A stretch of 64,000 bases of DNA from Alphaproteobacteria bacterium. GTDB taxonomy: Bacteria > Myxococcota_A > UBA796 > CAJQPC01. Made by a program: the position numbers and the translations under genes. Shown here piece by piece: positions 44,732-53,894 of this stretch. The DNA lies in the NCBI GenBank assembly GCA_020632795.1, contig JACKEV010000008.1:124001-188000 (forward strand). The letters are read 5' to 3'. Under the pieces are notes generated by a model. That model saw nothing but the letters and a program-made list of their open reading frames with translations, was not told the DNA's origin and did no database searches. Each line of letters begins with the position of its first letter. The stretch's first letter is position 1.

Positions 44732-46069
44732 CTACACCTGCATCCCCGCTGGCGCGTCCGGGGGCCACATCGTGGCGGCCATCGCCCACTTCTCATCGCG
44801 GGCCTCGGTGGGGAAGGCGTAGAACGCCGAGAACACGGCGGGGTGGTCCAGGATGAGCTGCTGGAGCGCCTCGGACCGGGGGGGCACGATGACCCGGGCG
44901 AAGGGGTAGCGGGGGTGGAACTCCAGGGGGCCGTTCTTCCAGGCCAGGTACAGCGGGGAGCCGCCCAGGGGCACGACGTGGCCGATCTCGGGGTGGGCAC
45001 CCAGGATCTCGGCGTGGAAGGCGGCCTGGGCGGTGCCGAAGAAGTCCTCCAGGGTCTCCTCGGCGAAGCCCCACAGGAAGAAGCAGCGGGTGTGGACGTG
45101 GGGGATGGCGATGTCGATGCCGGTCAGGGCCTTCTTCACCGTCAGGCCCTTGGCGAGCTTGTCCAGCAGGCGGTCCGAGCCGGCCTCGATGCCGAAGGCC
45201 ACGCTACGCATGCCGCGCTCGCTGAGGCTGGCGATCCATTGGGGGTCGACCTGGCCCGCGCGGGCGAAGCCGCCCCACTGCATCTGCACGCCCTCGCGCT
45301 CCAGGCCGTCGAGGATGGCCTCCACCCGGCGGCGGGACAGCAGGAAGATGTCGTCCTGGAAGCCCACGTAGGTGACGCCGTGGTCCCGCTGCACCCCGGC
45401 CAGCTCGGCGACCACGGCCTCGACGCTGCGGCGGCGCACCCGGCGGGACTCGTAGCTGGGGATCTCGCAGAAGCGGCACTTGTAGGGGCATCCCCGGGCG
45501 GTGACGCTGGTGTAGAGGGTGTAGGCGCTCAAGTCCAGGTCGTCGACGCGGGGCTCGGGCAGGGTGTCGAGGTCGATGACCAGCGCGCGGTCGGGGTTGT
45601 GGAAGGGGCCGTCGGCGTCGCGGCCCGACAGGCCGGCGACCGCGCGGAGCTGGTCCGTCTCCAGGGCGTCGACCAGCTCGGTGACGGTGTGCTCCCCCTC
45701 GCCGCGCACCACGAGGTCGATCCAGGGGAAGGCGGCGACCAGGGCGCGGGCGACGGTGGTGGGGCCGGGGCCGCCCAGGACGACCCGGCGCTCCGGGCGG
45801 CGCTCCCGCAGGAGCCGGGCGGTGGCCACCGCCAGGGGCAGGGCGTTGGACATCAGGGAGAAGCCGACGATGTCGTGGCTGTCGTCGAGGCGGGCGGCCA
45901 GGGCCTCGGGGTCCTCCCGCTCGGCGGGGGTGAGGAACTGGTAGTCGCGCAGCTCGACCTCGACGCCCTTCGCCTCCAGGGCCGCGCGCAGCCACAGGAT
46001 GCCGAGGGGCATGTAGCGCTGGCCGGGGTCGGTCATCCAGAGGTTGACGAGGGTGATGGCGCGTTTCAT
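44732..46069 (-). CDS. B12-binding-domain radical SAM enzyme
   Basis: 445 aa from ATG at MKRAITLVNL. The N-terminal region (VGFSLMSNALPLAVATARLL, RVVLGGPGPTTVARAL) matches a cobalamin-binding Rossmann domain, although the DxHxxG signature is not evident. The radical SAM cluster motif is CPYKCRFCE (CxxxCxxC), followed by FQDDIFLLSRRRVEAIL and FGIEAGSDRLLDKLAKG. Such enzymes methylate or rearrange unreactive carbons. No precursor peptide gene or biosynthetic partner is adjacent. Confidence 0.9.
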   Translation of the reverse strand: MKRAITLVNLWMTDPGQRYMPLGILWLRAALEAKGVEVELRDYQFLTPAEREDPEALAARLDDSHDIVGFSLMSNALPLAVATARLLRERRPERRVVLGGPGPTTVARALVAAFPWIDLVVRGEGEHTVTELVDALETDQLRAVAGLSGRDADGPFHNPDRALVIDLDTLPEPRVDDLDLSAYTLYTSVTARGCPYKCRFCEIPSYESRRVRRRSVEAVVAELAGVQRDHGVTYVGFQDDIFLLSRRRVEAILDGLEREGVQMQWGGFARAGQVDPQWIASLSERGMRSVAFGIEAGSDRLLDKLAKGLTVKKALTGIDIAIPHVHTRCFFLWGFAEETLEDFFGTAQAAFHAEILGAHPEIGHVVPLGGSPLYLAWKNGPLEFHPRYPFARVIVPPRSEALQQLILDHPAVFSAFYAFPTEARDEKWAMAATMWPPDAPAGMQV

Positions 46070-46523
46070 GGAGATCAGGGACGCTGGTGGTGGTGGGGTG
46101 GGAGGTCGCCGTGGACACGTCGGCTGGGGGGTGGGTGGAGCGCTCGGATGGCGAGGGGTTCCGGGACCCTGTTGACCAGGAGGTCGTTGGGGCGCGTGGC
46201 GCTGATCGCGACGCGGTCCTCGGGAGGGGCAGGGGGCCTCACCGCTTGCCAGAAGGAGGGGGACCCTCCAGTCCATCCAGACCGGGCCCCCCTCCTTCGC
46301 CCTCCTCCGTCGGGCTGACCTCCCCCTGGGGTCTGCTCGTCCATCCGGATCCGGTCTGGAGGACCGCCAGGATCGCCATGGCGAGCAGACGTCTTCTGCC
46401 CGGGAGATTCGCCTCCAGAGATGCGGCAGGCTCCTTGTGGGGCAGGCCTTGGGCGGGCAGGCATGCTCTGGAGAGCTGCTCCACGGCGAGCCAGAGAACC
46501 AGAAGTTCTGGAGAAGAGAGTCC
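46070..46523. other. Non-coding stretch between radical SAM and TPR genes
   Basis: No convincing gene. Reading frames here are Pro/Arg-rich and lack family resemblance. I saw no clear RNA gene or repeat. It should hold the radical SAM promoter and the TPR gene 3' end signals. Confidence 0.4.
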
Positions 46524-47282
46524 TCATCCCAGCGCCTCCTGGAGCTGGCGGGCGGCGGGGGCCAAGGCGGGGTTGAGGCGCAGGGCCTCGGCGAAGGCGG
46601 CCTGGGCGGCGTCGCGGTCGCCGAGGCGGAGCAGGGCGCCGCCCCGGTTGAGGTGAGCCTCGGCGAAGGCGGGGGCGCGGGCCAGCGCCGCGTCCAGGAG
46701 GGCCACGGCGGCGGCGGGGTCGCCCGCCTTGGAGGTGAGGCCGGCGAGGCTGACCTGCAGGGGCAGGGCGTAGTCGGGCTGGGCGGCGATGGCGGCCTCG
46801 CAGACCGCGCGGGCCTCGTCCAGGCGGCCCAGCGCGTCGAGGGCCCGGACCCGCTCGGTGGTGGCGGTGTAGCGCAGGTCGCCCTGGTGAAGGGCCTCGG
46901 CCCGGGTCAGCGGCGCCAGGGCGGCCGCCGCGTCACCGCTGAGCCGCAGCAGGTGGCCCTGCCAGAGGTGCAGCTCGGGCAGGCGCTCGGCGCGCGCCCC
47001 CAAAGCCGCCGCGACCTCCGCCTCGCGGCCAAGCGCCCGCGCCGCCTGGACCAGGGCGTTCATGAGGTAGGGCCAGCCCCGCGCGGTGGGCTCGTCCAGG
47101 GCCGCGAGCCAGGCGTCCACCGCCGCAGCCGGATGCCCCGCCATCGCCAGGGCGCGACCCGCGGCGTAGGCCACCGCGCTGGGCTCGAAGCGGGGGCCCA
47201 ATGACGCCCGGTAGGCGGACGCCGCAGACCTCGCGGCCTCCAGCAGCCGCACGTCCGCGCTGGGGGGGAGTGGAGGGGCCAT
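46524..47282 (-). CDS. TPR-repeat protein
   Basis: 252 aa from ATG at MAPPLPPSAD; an upstream in-frame TTG would add 15 residues. At least five TPR-like helix pairs, for example AAAVDAWLAALDEPTARGW, GDAAAALAPLTRAEALHQGD, LDEARAVCEAAIAAQPDYAL and GDRDAAQAAFAEALRLNPAL. No signal peptide. It runs divergently from the membrane-protein array with about 55 bp between starts, so the two may share a control region. Confidence 0.8.
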   Translation of the reverse strand: MAPPLPPSADVRLLEAARSAASAYRASLGPRFEPSAVAYAAGRALAMAGHPAAAVDAWLAALDEPTARGWPYLMNALVQAARALGREAEVAAALGARAERLPELHLWQGHLLRLSGDAAAALAPLTRAEALHQGDLRYTATTERVRALDALGRLDEARAVCEAAIAAQPDYALPLQVSLAGLTSKAGDPAAAVALLDAALARAPAFAEAHLNRGGALLRLGDRDAAQAAFAEALRLNPALAPAARQLQEALG

Positions 47283-47337
47283 CGCCAAGACGATAGCATC
47301 CTCTGACCCTCCGGTAGCCTCTGCCAAGGAGGTCCTC

Positions 47338-48162
47338 GTGGCCTTGATCTGGTTCGTCGCTGCGGTCGTGCTCTCGGCGCTGGGCGCGGCGCTCCTCCTG
47401 CGGGCCCCACCCTTCGTCGGGGCCGCGCTCTACGCGCTGATCACCCTGGGCGTCGCGGCGGTGAAGCTGGGCGGCGGGGGGGTGGGCGGTCACGTCGTCG
47501 TCGGCAAGGTCTTCATCGTCCTGGTGGCGATCACGTACATCTCCAGCTTCCGGGGGACCCGCATCCACCAGCGGCGCTGGGGGCGCGCGCTCGGGGTGCT
47601 CATCTTCAGCGGCAGCATCCTCCAACTGGCGGTCACGGAGCTGGCCCACCAGACCACCGGGAACGGGCTCGCCGGGGTGCTGCTGGTGGTCACGATCGCG
47701 CTGCCCCATCGGCTCCGGCTGGAGGAGGGGCGCTACGTACACGACATGGGCCTGGACTGGGTGGTGGCGTACTCGGTCTGGGGGGCGGTCTACGGCTACG
47801 TCAACCGGGGGCCGGAGGGGCAGATGGGGAGCTGGGCGGTGTGGGCGGCGGCGACGGTGGCCTCGGCCTGGGTCGTGGCGCGAGGTCGCCAGGAGGCCTT
47901 CACCGAGGCGCGGGTCTACACGCTGGGCCTGTTCACGGCGGCGTCGGCGGTCGCGCCGGATCCGCCCGTCACCGTGCTGACGCCGGAGCTCTACGCGCCT
48001 CAGGTGGCGATGGCGCTGCACGGGGTCGCGCTGGTGGCCGTGGGCGTCGTCATCGTCCGCTCCGTCCTGGAGGCGCGGCAGCCCGGGCCGCCCCGAAACC
48101 TCGTGGCCTGGGCGGCGCGTAAGGTGATGGCAGGGGGAGGGGATGGGCTTGGGGTAGGATGA
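47338..48162 (+). CDS. Array membrane protein 1 of 6
   Basis: 274 aa from GTG with AGGAGG upstream. About eight hydrophobic segments (near residues 3-22, 29-48, 58-72, 83-104, 108-124, 142-158, 170-188, 228-248). The most diverged member: it keeps the mid-protein VAYSVWGAVYG and a tail EARQPGPPRNLVAWA that aligns with the others, but lacks the LLACRF and TPGW blocks. No family recognised. Confidence 0.7.
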   Translation: MALIWFVAAVVLSALGAALLLRAPPFVGAALYALITLGVAAVKLGGGGVGGHVVVGKVFIVLVAITYISSFRGTRIHQRRWGRALGVLIFSGSILQLAVTELAHQTTGNGLAGVLLVVTIALPHRLRLEEGRYVHDMGLDWVVAYSVWGAVYGYVNRGPEGQMGSWAVWAAATVASAWVVARGRQEAFTEARVYTLGLFTAASAVAPDPPVTVLTPELYAPQVAMALHGVALVAVGVVIVRSVLEARQPGPPRNLVAWAARKVMAGGGDGLGVG

Positions 48163-48197
48163 GCCTTCCTCTCCCCTGACGAGGCCCCGCTGCGTCG

Positions 48198-49025
48198 ATG
48201 AGCATCCTGATCTGGCTCGTGGTCGCGACGCTCGCCATGACGGTCGCCACGGTCGCGCTGATGCGCGCCCCGCCGCGGTGGATGGCCGTCGGCGTGAACC
48301 TGCTCCTCATCGCGCAGCTCGTCGCCGTGCTCCGGACCGGCGGGGGCAGCCCGATCGCGCTGATGAAGGTCTTCACCGTGGGCGTCGGCGCGAACCTGTT
48401 CGTGCTGGCGCGGGCGACCGCGCTGGCCGAGCGCTCCTGGTTCCGGCGGCTCCTGGTGTTCACGCTGGCGGGGAACATCGCCGTGCTGGGCGCCCGAGAG
48501 GTCGTGCTGGACGGGATGACGATGAACGCTTTCGCGGGCATCGGGCTGGTGCTCCTGCTCGCGCTGCCGCGCACCCTGAGGGTCAGCGACGACAAGCAGC
48601 GGCGCGTGACCTATCAGGTCACAATCGGGTGGGTCCTGGCCTACGCGGTGTGGGACTACAACTTCCTCTCGATGCTCAAGGACCTCGACGGGACCGCCCG
48701 CGTCGGGAGCTGGGGGGGCCTGGCCCTGGTCCAGGTGGTGGCGACCCTGCTGGCCTGCCGCTTTCGGGCGGAGGACTTCATGGTTGCGCGGGTGTGCAGC
48801 CTGGTGGTGCTGGGGATCCCCATCCTGGTGGTGCCCTTCGAGCCCTGGCTGATGTTCACGCCCGGGTGGCGGACGCCCGGGCTGGCCCAGGCCCTCTACG
48901 CGCTGGCGTTGGCGCTGGTCCTCGGCGCGGCGGTGGCCGCGGTCCTGCGCGCGCGCCGGGGTGAGGCGCCCCAGAATGGCGTCGAGTGGGCGGTCGCCGC
49001 CCTGACTCGACGGGGTGATCCGTGA
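48198..49025 (+). CDS. Array membrane protein 2 of 6
   Basis: 275 aa, about eight membrane segments. Carries the array motifs: LPRTLRV near the middle, LAYAVWDYNFL, LLACRFRAEDF, FTPGWRTPG and the C-terminal RARRGEAPQNGVEWA. It lies 35 bp after member 1, and its stop overlaps member 3 by GTGA. Function unknown. Confidence 0.75.
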   Translation: MSILIWLVVATLAMTVATVALMRAPPRWMAVGVNLLLIAQLVAVLRTGGGSPIALMKVFTVGVGANLFVLARATALAERSWFRRLLVFTLAGNIAVLGAREVVLDGMTMNAFAGIGLVLLLALPRTLRVSDDKQRRVTYQVTIGWVLAYAVWDYNFLSMLKDLDGTARVGSWGGLALVQVVATLLACRFRAEDFMVARVCSLVVLGIPILVVPFEPWLMFTPGWRTPGLAQALYALALALVLGAAVAAVLRARRGEAPQNGVEWAVAALTRRGDP

Positions 49026-49849
49026 CGCTCGTCTCGGTCTGGCTCTGGATCGCCGGGGCTACCTTGGCGTTTTCACTGGCGGGTGCGGTCCTGTTGCGGC
49101 TGGGTCCCCGGTGGATGTTGGCGGTGACGGCCTTGCTGGGCGGTGGGGGCGTTGCCTGGCTGGCGGCGCAGGGCGCCGACAGCCGCATCATGGTCATCAA
49201 GGTGTCCGTCGTGCTGGGGGCCTGGATGGTGCTCGGGGTGCTGAAGGTCACGGACCTGGCCGAGCGCGGCTGGATGAAGGTCGCCGTCGTCTTCGTCTTC
49301 GTCGGGAACATGTTCTCGATCTGGATGCGGGAGCTGACGGTCTACGGCGTCACCCTGAACGTCGTCGCGGGTCTGGTGATGATGGCCACCGTCGCGCTTC
49401 CGCGGACCGTGCGGGTCGACCAGACCCCGAGACGCCAGGTGTTCTATGGCCTGACGTTGCCCTGGATCCTGCTCTACACCCTGTGGGACATCAACGTCCT
49501 GCTGATCATCAAGTCCATCGGGAGTGAGGCCCGAGATGGGATCTTCGGCGGCTCAGGGGTGGCGCAGATCCTCGGCACGGTGCTGGCCTGTCGTTTTCGC
49601 CCCGAGCGCTACCTGGAGGCCCGCATCCACATCATGTCGCTGTACATCCTGTGCGCGTCGCTGGAGCCGATCTCCTCCCGCATGCTGAGGACGCCCGGGT
49701 GGAACACCCCGGAGGTCACCCTCCCGCTGCATGTGGCCGCGCTGGCGGTGGCGATCTGGGTGGTGGTCCGCTCCATCCGGCGCGCGCTGCGGGGCGAGGC
49801 ACCCCAGAACCCGGTGGAGCTGGCGATCCAACGGATCCGGCGCTCGTGA
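49022..49849 (+). CDS. Array membrane protein 3 of 6
   Basis: 275 aa, GTG start inside the GTGA overlap with member 2. Motifs: LAERGWMKV, LPRTVRV, LLYTLWDINVLLI, LACRFRPERYLEARIH, RTPGWNTPEV, and RRALRGEAPQNPVELA. About eight membrane segments. Its stop shares one base with the start of member 4 (TGATG). Confidence 0.75.
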   Translation: MTLVSVWLWIAGATLAFSLAGAVLLRLGPRWMLAVTALLGGGGVAWLAAQGADSRIMVIKVSVVLGAWMVLGVLKVTDLAERGWMKVAVVFVFVGNMFSIWMRELTVYGVTLNVVAGLVMMATVALPRTVRVDQTPRRQVFYGLTLPWILLYTLWDINVLLIIKSIGSEARDGIFGGSGVAQILGTVLACRFRPERYLEARIHIMSLYILCASLEPISSRMLRTPGWNTPEVTLPLHVAALAVAIWVVVRSIRRALRGEAPQNPVELAIQRIRRS

Positions 49850-50658
49850 TGTCGGTCTGGCTCTGGCTCCCCCTCGCGACGGCGGCGCTCACCCTCTTCG
49901 CGGTCGCGCTGGTGCGGCTTCCTCCGACGCCGTCGGCGATCGCGGTCAACCTCGTCGCCCTCGCCGTGCTGACGGGCGCGATGCTGGCGGGGGGCTGGTT
50001 CGAGGTGTCCAAGATGACGGCCATCGTCGCGACGGCCGAGGCGGTGGTGGTGTTCCGGAGCACGGGGCTGGGGAACAGTACCGGGTTCCGCTGGCTCGTC
50101 CTGGGCGGACTCGTGGTGAACATCCTCATCTTCGTCGGGCTGGAGGCCTCGATCCGGGGGGTCACGTTGAACGTGCTGGCCGGGAGCCTGATCCTGGCGA
50201 CGCTCTCGGGTCCCGGGGCGTTCGCGGTGAGCGAGGACCTGCAGCGGCGGCTGAGCTACGACCTGAGCCTCGCGTGGGTCCTGGCCTACTCGACGTGGGA
50301 CGTGAACTTCTTCTTCTTCATCAAGGACATGGACACCGGTGAGCGGACCGGCACCCTGGCCGCGCTGGGCGTCGCCCAGGCCCTGGCGTCCCTGCTCGCC
50401 TGCGGCTTCCGGGCGAAGGACTACCTCGCGGGGCGGATGTTCGTGATGCTGGGGATCGGGGTGCTGGTGGTCGTGGTGCCCTTCGAGCCCTGGCTGGTGC
50501 GCTCGCCGGGCTGGCGGATCCCGGCGGTGGAGCAGGCCCTGCACGCCCTGGCGCTGGGGCTGACGCTCGCCGCGCTGGTGCAGTCGATCCTGCGAGCGCG
50601 GCGGGGGGAGCTGCCCCGGAACCTCGTGGAGCGGGCGTTGGCCGTGGGGAGGTCGTGA
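49849..50658 (+). CDS. Array membrane protein 4 of 6
   Basis: 269 aa from ATG in TGATG; a GTG one codon earlier is possible. Motifs: LAYSTWDVNFFFFIKDMD, LLACGFRAKDYLAGR, RSPGWRIPAV, RARRGELPRNLVERA. Closest in pattern to member 2 (both have VVPFEPWL before the PGW motif). Stop overlaps member 5 as TGATG. Confidence 0.75.
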   Translation: MSVWLWLPLATAALTLFAVALVRLPPTPSAIAVNLVALAVLTGAMLAGGWFEVSKMTAIVATAEAVVVFRSTGLGNSTGFRWLVLGGLVVNILIFVGLEASIRGVTLNVLAGSLILATLSGPGAFAVSEDLQRRLSYDLSLAWVLAYSTWDVNFFFFIKDMDTGERTGTLAALGVAQALASLLACGFRAKDYLAGRMFVMLGIGVLVVVVPFEPWLVRSPGWRIPAVEQALHALALGLTLAALVQSILRARRGELPRNLVERALAVGRS

Positions 50659-51337
50659 TGTCGGTCTGGCTGTGGCTCCCGCTGGCGTCCCTCGCGTTCG
50701 GGGGGTGGGTCTGGGGGCTCATGCGGCTGGGGCCCCGCCCTTCGGCCGCTGCGATGGCGGCGCTCGGCGTCGGTGGGCTGACCTGGGTGGGCCTGCACGG
50801 GGCCGAGGAGCAGGTCGTGGGCGTCAAGCTGGGGATCGTGATGCTGGCGGGGGGATGGTGCTCGCCGCGGCGCCGCTCCCGCAGCACGTCTCCGTCTCGC
50901 CTGCGCCGGAGCGGCGGGTGCTGTACCCCGTCACGCTGCTCCGGGTCGCGCTCTACGCCATCTGGGACGTCACCGTGCTGCTGATCTACCGATGGCCGGG
51001 GGAGACGGTGCGGGACGGGTCCTGGGGCGCGCTCGCCGTCGCCCAGGTCCTCGGCCCCCTGCTGGCCTGTGGCTTGAAGCCCGAGCGCTACCTGGAGGCG
51101 CGCATCCACGCGCTGGCGCTGATGCTCCTGAGCGTCTCGGTGGCGCCCGTCGCGTCGCGGGTGGTCCTGACGCCAGGGTGGAACGCCCCGAGCGTCACCG
51201 CTTCGCTGTGGATCGCGGGGCTTTGTGGGGTGTTGGCGGTCGGGGTCGACGCGGCGCGGCGCGTTCGGCGCGGAGACGCCCCCCGGAGCCCGTTGGAACA
51301 CGGGCTGGGGCTCGCTCTGGCGCATAGGGAGGCGTGA
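50658..51337 (+). pseudogene. Array membrane protein 5 of 6, disrupted
   Basis: Starts normally (MSVWLWLPLASLAFGGWVWG) and runs in frame to about 50857 (GIVMLAGGW). After that the family sequence continues in another frame as AAPLPQHVSVSPAPERRVLY to the end (ALYAIWDVTVLL, LLACGLKPERYLEARIH, TPGWNAPSV, RVRRGDAPRSPLEHG). Compared with member 6, about 50 residues between the two parts are missing. So an internal deletion that also shifted the frame has inactivated the gene. Could also be a sequencing or assembly error. Confidence 0.7.
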
Positions 51338-52170
51338 TGGAAGGGACAGGACTCCTGCACATCTGGGCGTGGATAGCGGTCGCCTCCCTCGTGTTCGGAG
51401 GGGTCGGCGGGGGCCTCATGTGGCTGAGTCCCCGCCGATCGGCCGCGGCGATGGCGGCGCTGGGGGTGTGCGGGGTGGCGTACCTGGGCCCGGCCGTGTT
51501 GGACGAGCCGGTGCTGATGGCCAAGATCGCGTTCGTGTTGGCGGCGTGGGGCCTGCTCGCGGCCGTCCGGCTGACCGACATGGCGACGCGGGGCTGGGGC
51601 CGGCTCCTGCTGTACGTGGTGTTCGTTGGGAACATCGGCATGATGTGGACCGTCGAGTTCGGGGCGCTCGGCCCGACCTTGAACGGCCTCGCTGCGCTGA
51701 TCCTGATCATCGCAGCGCCGCTCCCCCGGCACGTCTCCGTCTCGTCGGGGCCGGAGCGGCGGATGGTCTATCCCCTCACGCTCCCCTGGGTCGCCGTCTA
51801 CACCCTCTGGAACGCCTGCGTCCTGCTGGCCTTCCGGTGGCCGGGGATCGAGGCGCGGGACGGCTCCTGGGGGGCCCTCGCCGTGGCCCAGGTCCTGGGT
51901 ATCCTGTTGGCGTGTCGGCTGCGGCCCGAGCACTACCTGGAGGCGCGCGTCCAGACCCTGGCGCTGGTGATGATGGCGACCTTCGTGCAGCCCATCCGGT
52001 CACGGGTGCTCCTGACCCCGGGGTGGTTGACCCCCGAGGTCACCGTGCCGTTCGGGGGCGCCGCGGTCCTGGCGGGGGTCGTGGTCGTGGGTCACGCGGT
52101 GTGGCGCGTTCGGCGCGGGGATCCGCCCCTCACTCCCCTGGATCACGCCCTGGTTCGGCTCCTGCGCTGA
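51337..52170 (+). CDS. Array membrane protein 6 of 6
   Basis: 277 aa from ATG in TGATG (a GTG one codon earlier is possible). About eight membrane segments; motifs MATRGWGRL, LPRHVSV, AVYTLWNACVLL, LLACRLRPEHYLEARV, LTPGWLTPEV and RVRRGDPPLTPLDHA. Closest relative is the broken member 5. The 3' end overlaps the GT-C-like gene on the other strand by 41 bp. Confidence 0.75.
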   Translation: MEGTGLLHIWAWIAVASLVFGGVGGGLMWLSPRRSAAAMAALGVCGVAYLGPAVLDEPVLMAKIAFVLAAWGLLAAVRLTDMATRGWGRLLLYVVFVGNIGMMWTVEFGALGPTLNGLAALILIIAAPLPRHVSVSSGPERRMVYPLTLPWVAVYTLWNACVLLAFRWPGIEARDGSWGALAVAQVLGILLACRLRPEHYLEARVQTLALVMMATFVQPIRSRVLLTPGWLTPEVTVPFGGAAVLAGVVVVGHAVWRVRRGDPPLTPLDHALVRLLR

Positions 52171-53893
52171 CCACCGCCGTCTCTCCCACGGCCGGGGGCG
52201 TCCAGGCCACCATGGCGTCCCCTTCCCAGCGCCGCAGGATCCACGAGGGGTCCTCCAGGGGGCGGGCGAAGGTGAATCGGGCCTCCTGGGGACGGCCGTC
52301 GGCGGTCACCTCGGTGACGGTGACCGCGAGGTCGGAGAGGGTGACCGTGTCGCCTACGGCCATGGGGTCCCAGGGCGCCCGCAGCATGCGCTCCAATTCG
52401 GTGGCCAGGTAGCCCGGCGCGGGGCGGACGCGCAGGGTGCGGGGGTCCTCGCGGGTGACGACGAAGGGGCCCGCGCCTGTGGCCAGCAGCCGCAGCGCCC
52501 GGGGGCGGGGGACGCCCTTCGCGGCCCGCTCGAAGGACGTGTAGGCCACCACGCCGTCGGCCGGGGCGTTCAGGATGACCAGGGTGCGCGCCGTCACCGC
52601 GGGGTCGGTGGGGACCGCGGCGTCCACCACACCGCTCGCCCAGGCCATGCCCGCGACGGTCAGGGTGCGCGGGGGCAGCAGCAGCGGGGCCAGCACCAGG
52701 TGGAGCCCCAGCGCGAGCGCCGCCGCCCCGCGACGCCACGGGGCCGCGCCGCCGGCCTCGACCTCGGCCAGGAAGCAGGCGACGAGCCCGGCCCCGCCGA
52801 TGCCCACGAAGGTCAGCAGCCGGTCGCTCACGAAGGTCGCGCTGATCGGCACGGCGGCCAGCGCGGTGGAGAGCGCCCAGAACCGCGCCGTCCGTGAGGC
52901 CCGCAGGGTCGGCGTCATCACCGCGCCGATCGCGAGGAGGCCGATGACCACGGCCCCGAACCAGAGCGGCCGCACGGAGGGCGGCGCCATCAGCCAGAGG
53001 TCGGCGGGCGGCAGCGCGAGCTGGCCCATCATCAGGATCGGCCAGCGCTCGGCCAGCGCGGCGGCGAAGGCGGCGGGGTCCTGCAAGGGGTGGACGTAGA
53101 TCCCTGAGCCCACCGCGCCGTACCCCAGGGCGCTGTAGGCGAGCTGCCAGAGCACCACGACGGCCGCTGCGGGGGCCAGCGACAGCCATCGGCGGGGGCC
53201 CTCGTCCAGGAAGAGCGCGTAGGCGAACAGGAAGGCGGTCGTGGCCAGCGCCGACTCCCCGGCCAGCAGACCGAACCCGAAAGCCATCGGGGCCAGCACC
53301 GCCCCGGGCCGCCAGCCCTCCCGACGCCAGCGGTCGTGGGCCGCGAGCGCCAGCACCCCGAAGAACGCGGCGATCAGGGCGTTGCGGTTGGCCACGAAGC
53401 CCAGGGGCTGGCCCCGGGCGTCGTCCAGGGCGTAGAGGGCCAGCGCGAGCGGCCCCGCCCAGCCCGCGTGCAGCCGCCGGTACAGGCCCCCCACCGCCGC
53501 CAGCAGCAGCCCGAACCACAGCAGGGAGTGGGCGTGCATCGCGGGCGCGCTGTCCGGCCACAGGGCGTGGTCCAGGATGTGGGTCAGGGTCGAGATGGGG
53601 CGGGCGAAGGCGAGCTTGAAGTCCTCGGCGGCCCACCAGGAGAACGCGCCGACCTCCATCATCTCGGCGCGCTGGGCGGCGTTCCCCGAGCCGAACACGA
53701 ACAGGTCGGGGTCGTGGGGGACGCCGGGGTGGTGCAGCGCCGGGTCCAGGCGGATGGCGTGGATGTAGTCGTCGGCTACAAGCGGCGCGGCGAGGGCGGG
53801 CAGCGTCAGGAGCAGGGCCAGCAGCACCACCCGGCGCGGCGCCCCGGGACGCTCCAGCCAGCGCCGCAGGGCCCCCAGCACACGCGCGAGCAC
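52130..53893 (-). CDS. GT-C-like polytopic membrane protein
   Basis: 587 aa with about ten to twelve membrane helices in the first 420 residues, then a soluble C-terminal domain. The first loop has LVADDYIHAIRLDP, where the paired Asp resembles the catalytic DD/DE of GT-C glycosyltransferases that use lipid-linked sugars. GTG start lies one base after the FHA gene stop. Glycosyl transfer is inferred from layout and one motif; no donor genes are nearby. Last gene of the minus-strand operon. Confidence 0.55.
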   Translation of the reverse strand: MLARVLGALRRWLERPGAPRRVVLLALLLTLPALAAPLVADDYIHAIRLDPALHHPGVPHDPDLFVFGSGNAAQRAEMMEVGAFSWWAAEDFKLAFARPISTLTHILDHALWPDSAPAMHAHSLLWFGLLLAAVGGLYRRLHAGWAGPLALALYALDDARGQPLGFVANRNALIAAFFGVLALAAHDRWRREGWRPGAVLAPMAFGFGLLAGESALATTAFLFAYALFLDEGPRRWLSLAPAAAVVVLWQLAYSALGYGAVGSGIYVHPLQDPAAFAAALAERWPILMMGQLALPPADLWLMAPPSVRPLWFGAVVIGLLAIGAVMTPTLRASRTARFWALSTALAAVPISATFVSDRLLTFVGIGGAGLVACFLAEVEAGGAAPWRRGAAALALGLHLVLAPLLLPPRTLTVAGMAWASGVVDAAVPTDPAVTARTLVILNAPADGVVAYTSFERAAKGVPRPRALRLLATGAGPFVVTREDPRTLRVRPAPGYLATELERMLRAPWDPMAVGDTVTLSDLAVTVTEVTADGRPQEARFTFARPLEDPSWILRRWEGDAMVAWTPPAVGETAVVSAGAEPGRDPGE

Positions 53894-53894
53894 C

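Noticed and set aside
46075..46527. Possible gene between radical SAM and TPR genes
   Set aside because: Arg/Pro-rich frame without ribosome binding site or family resemblance.
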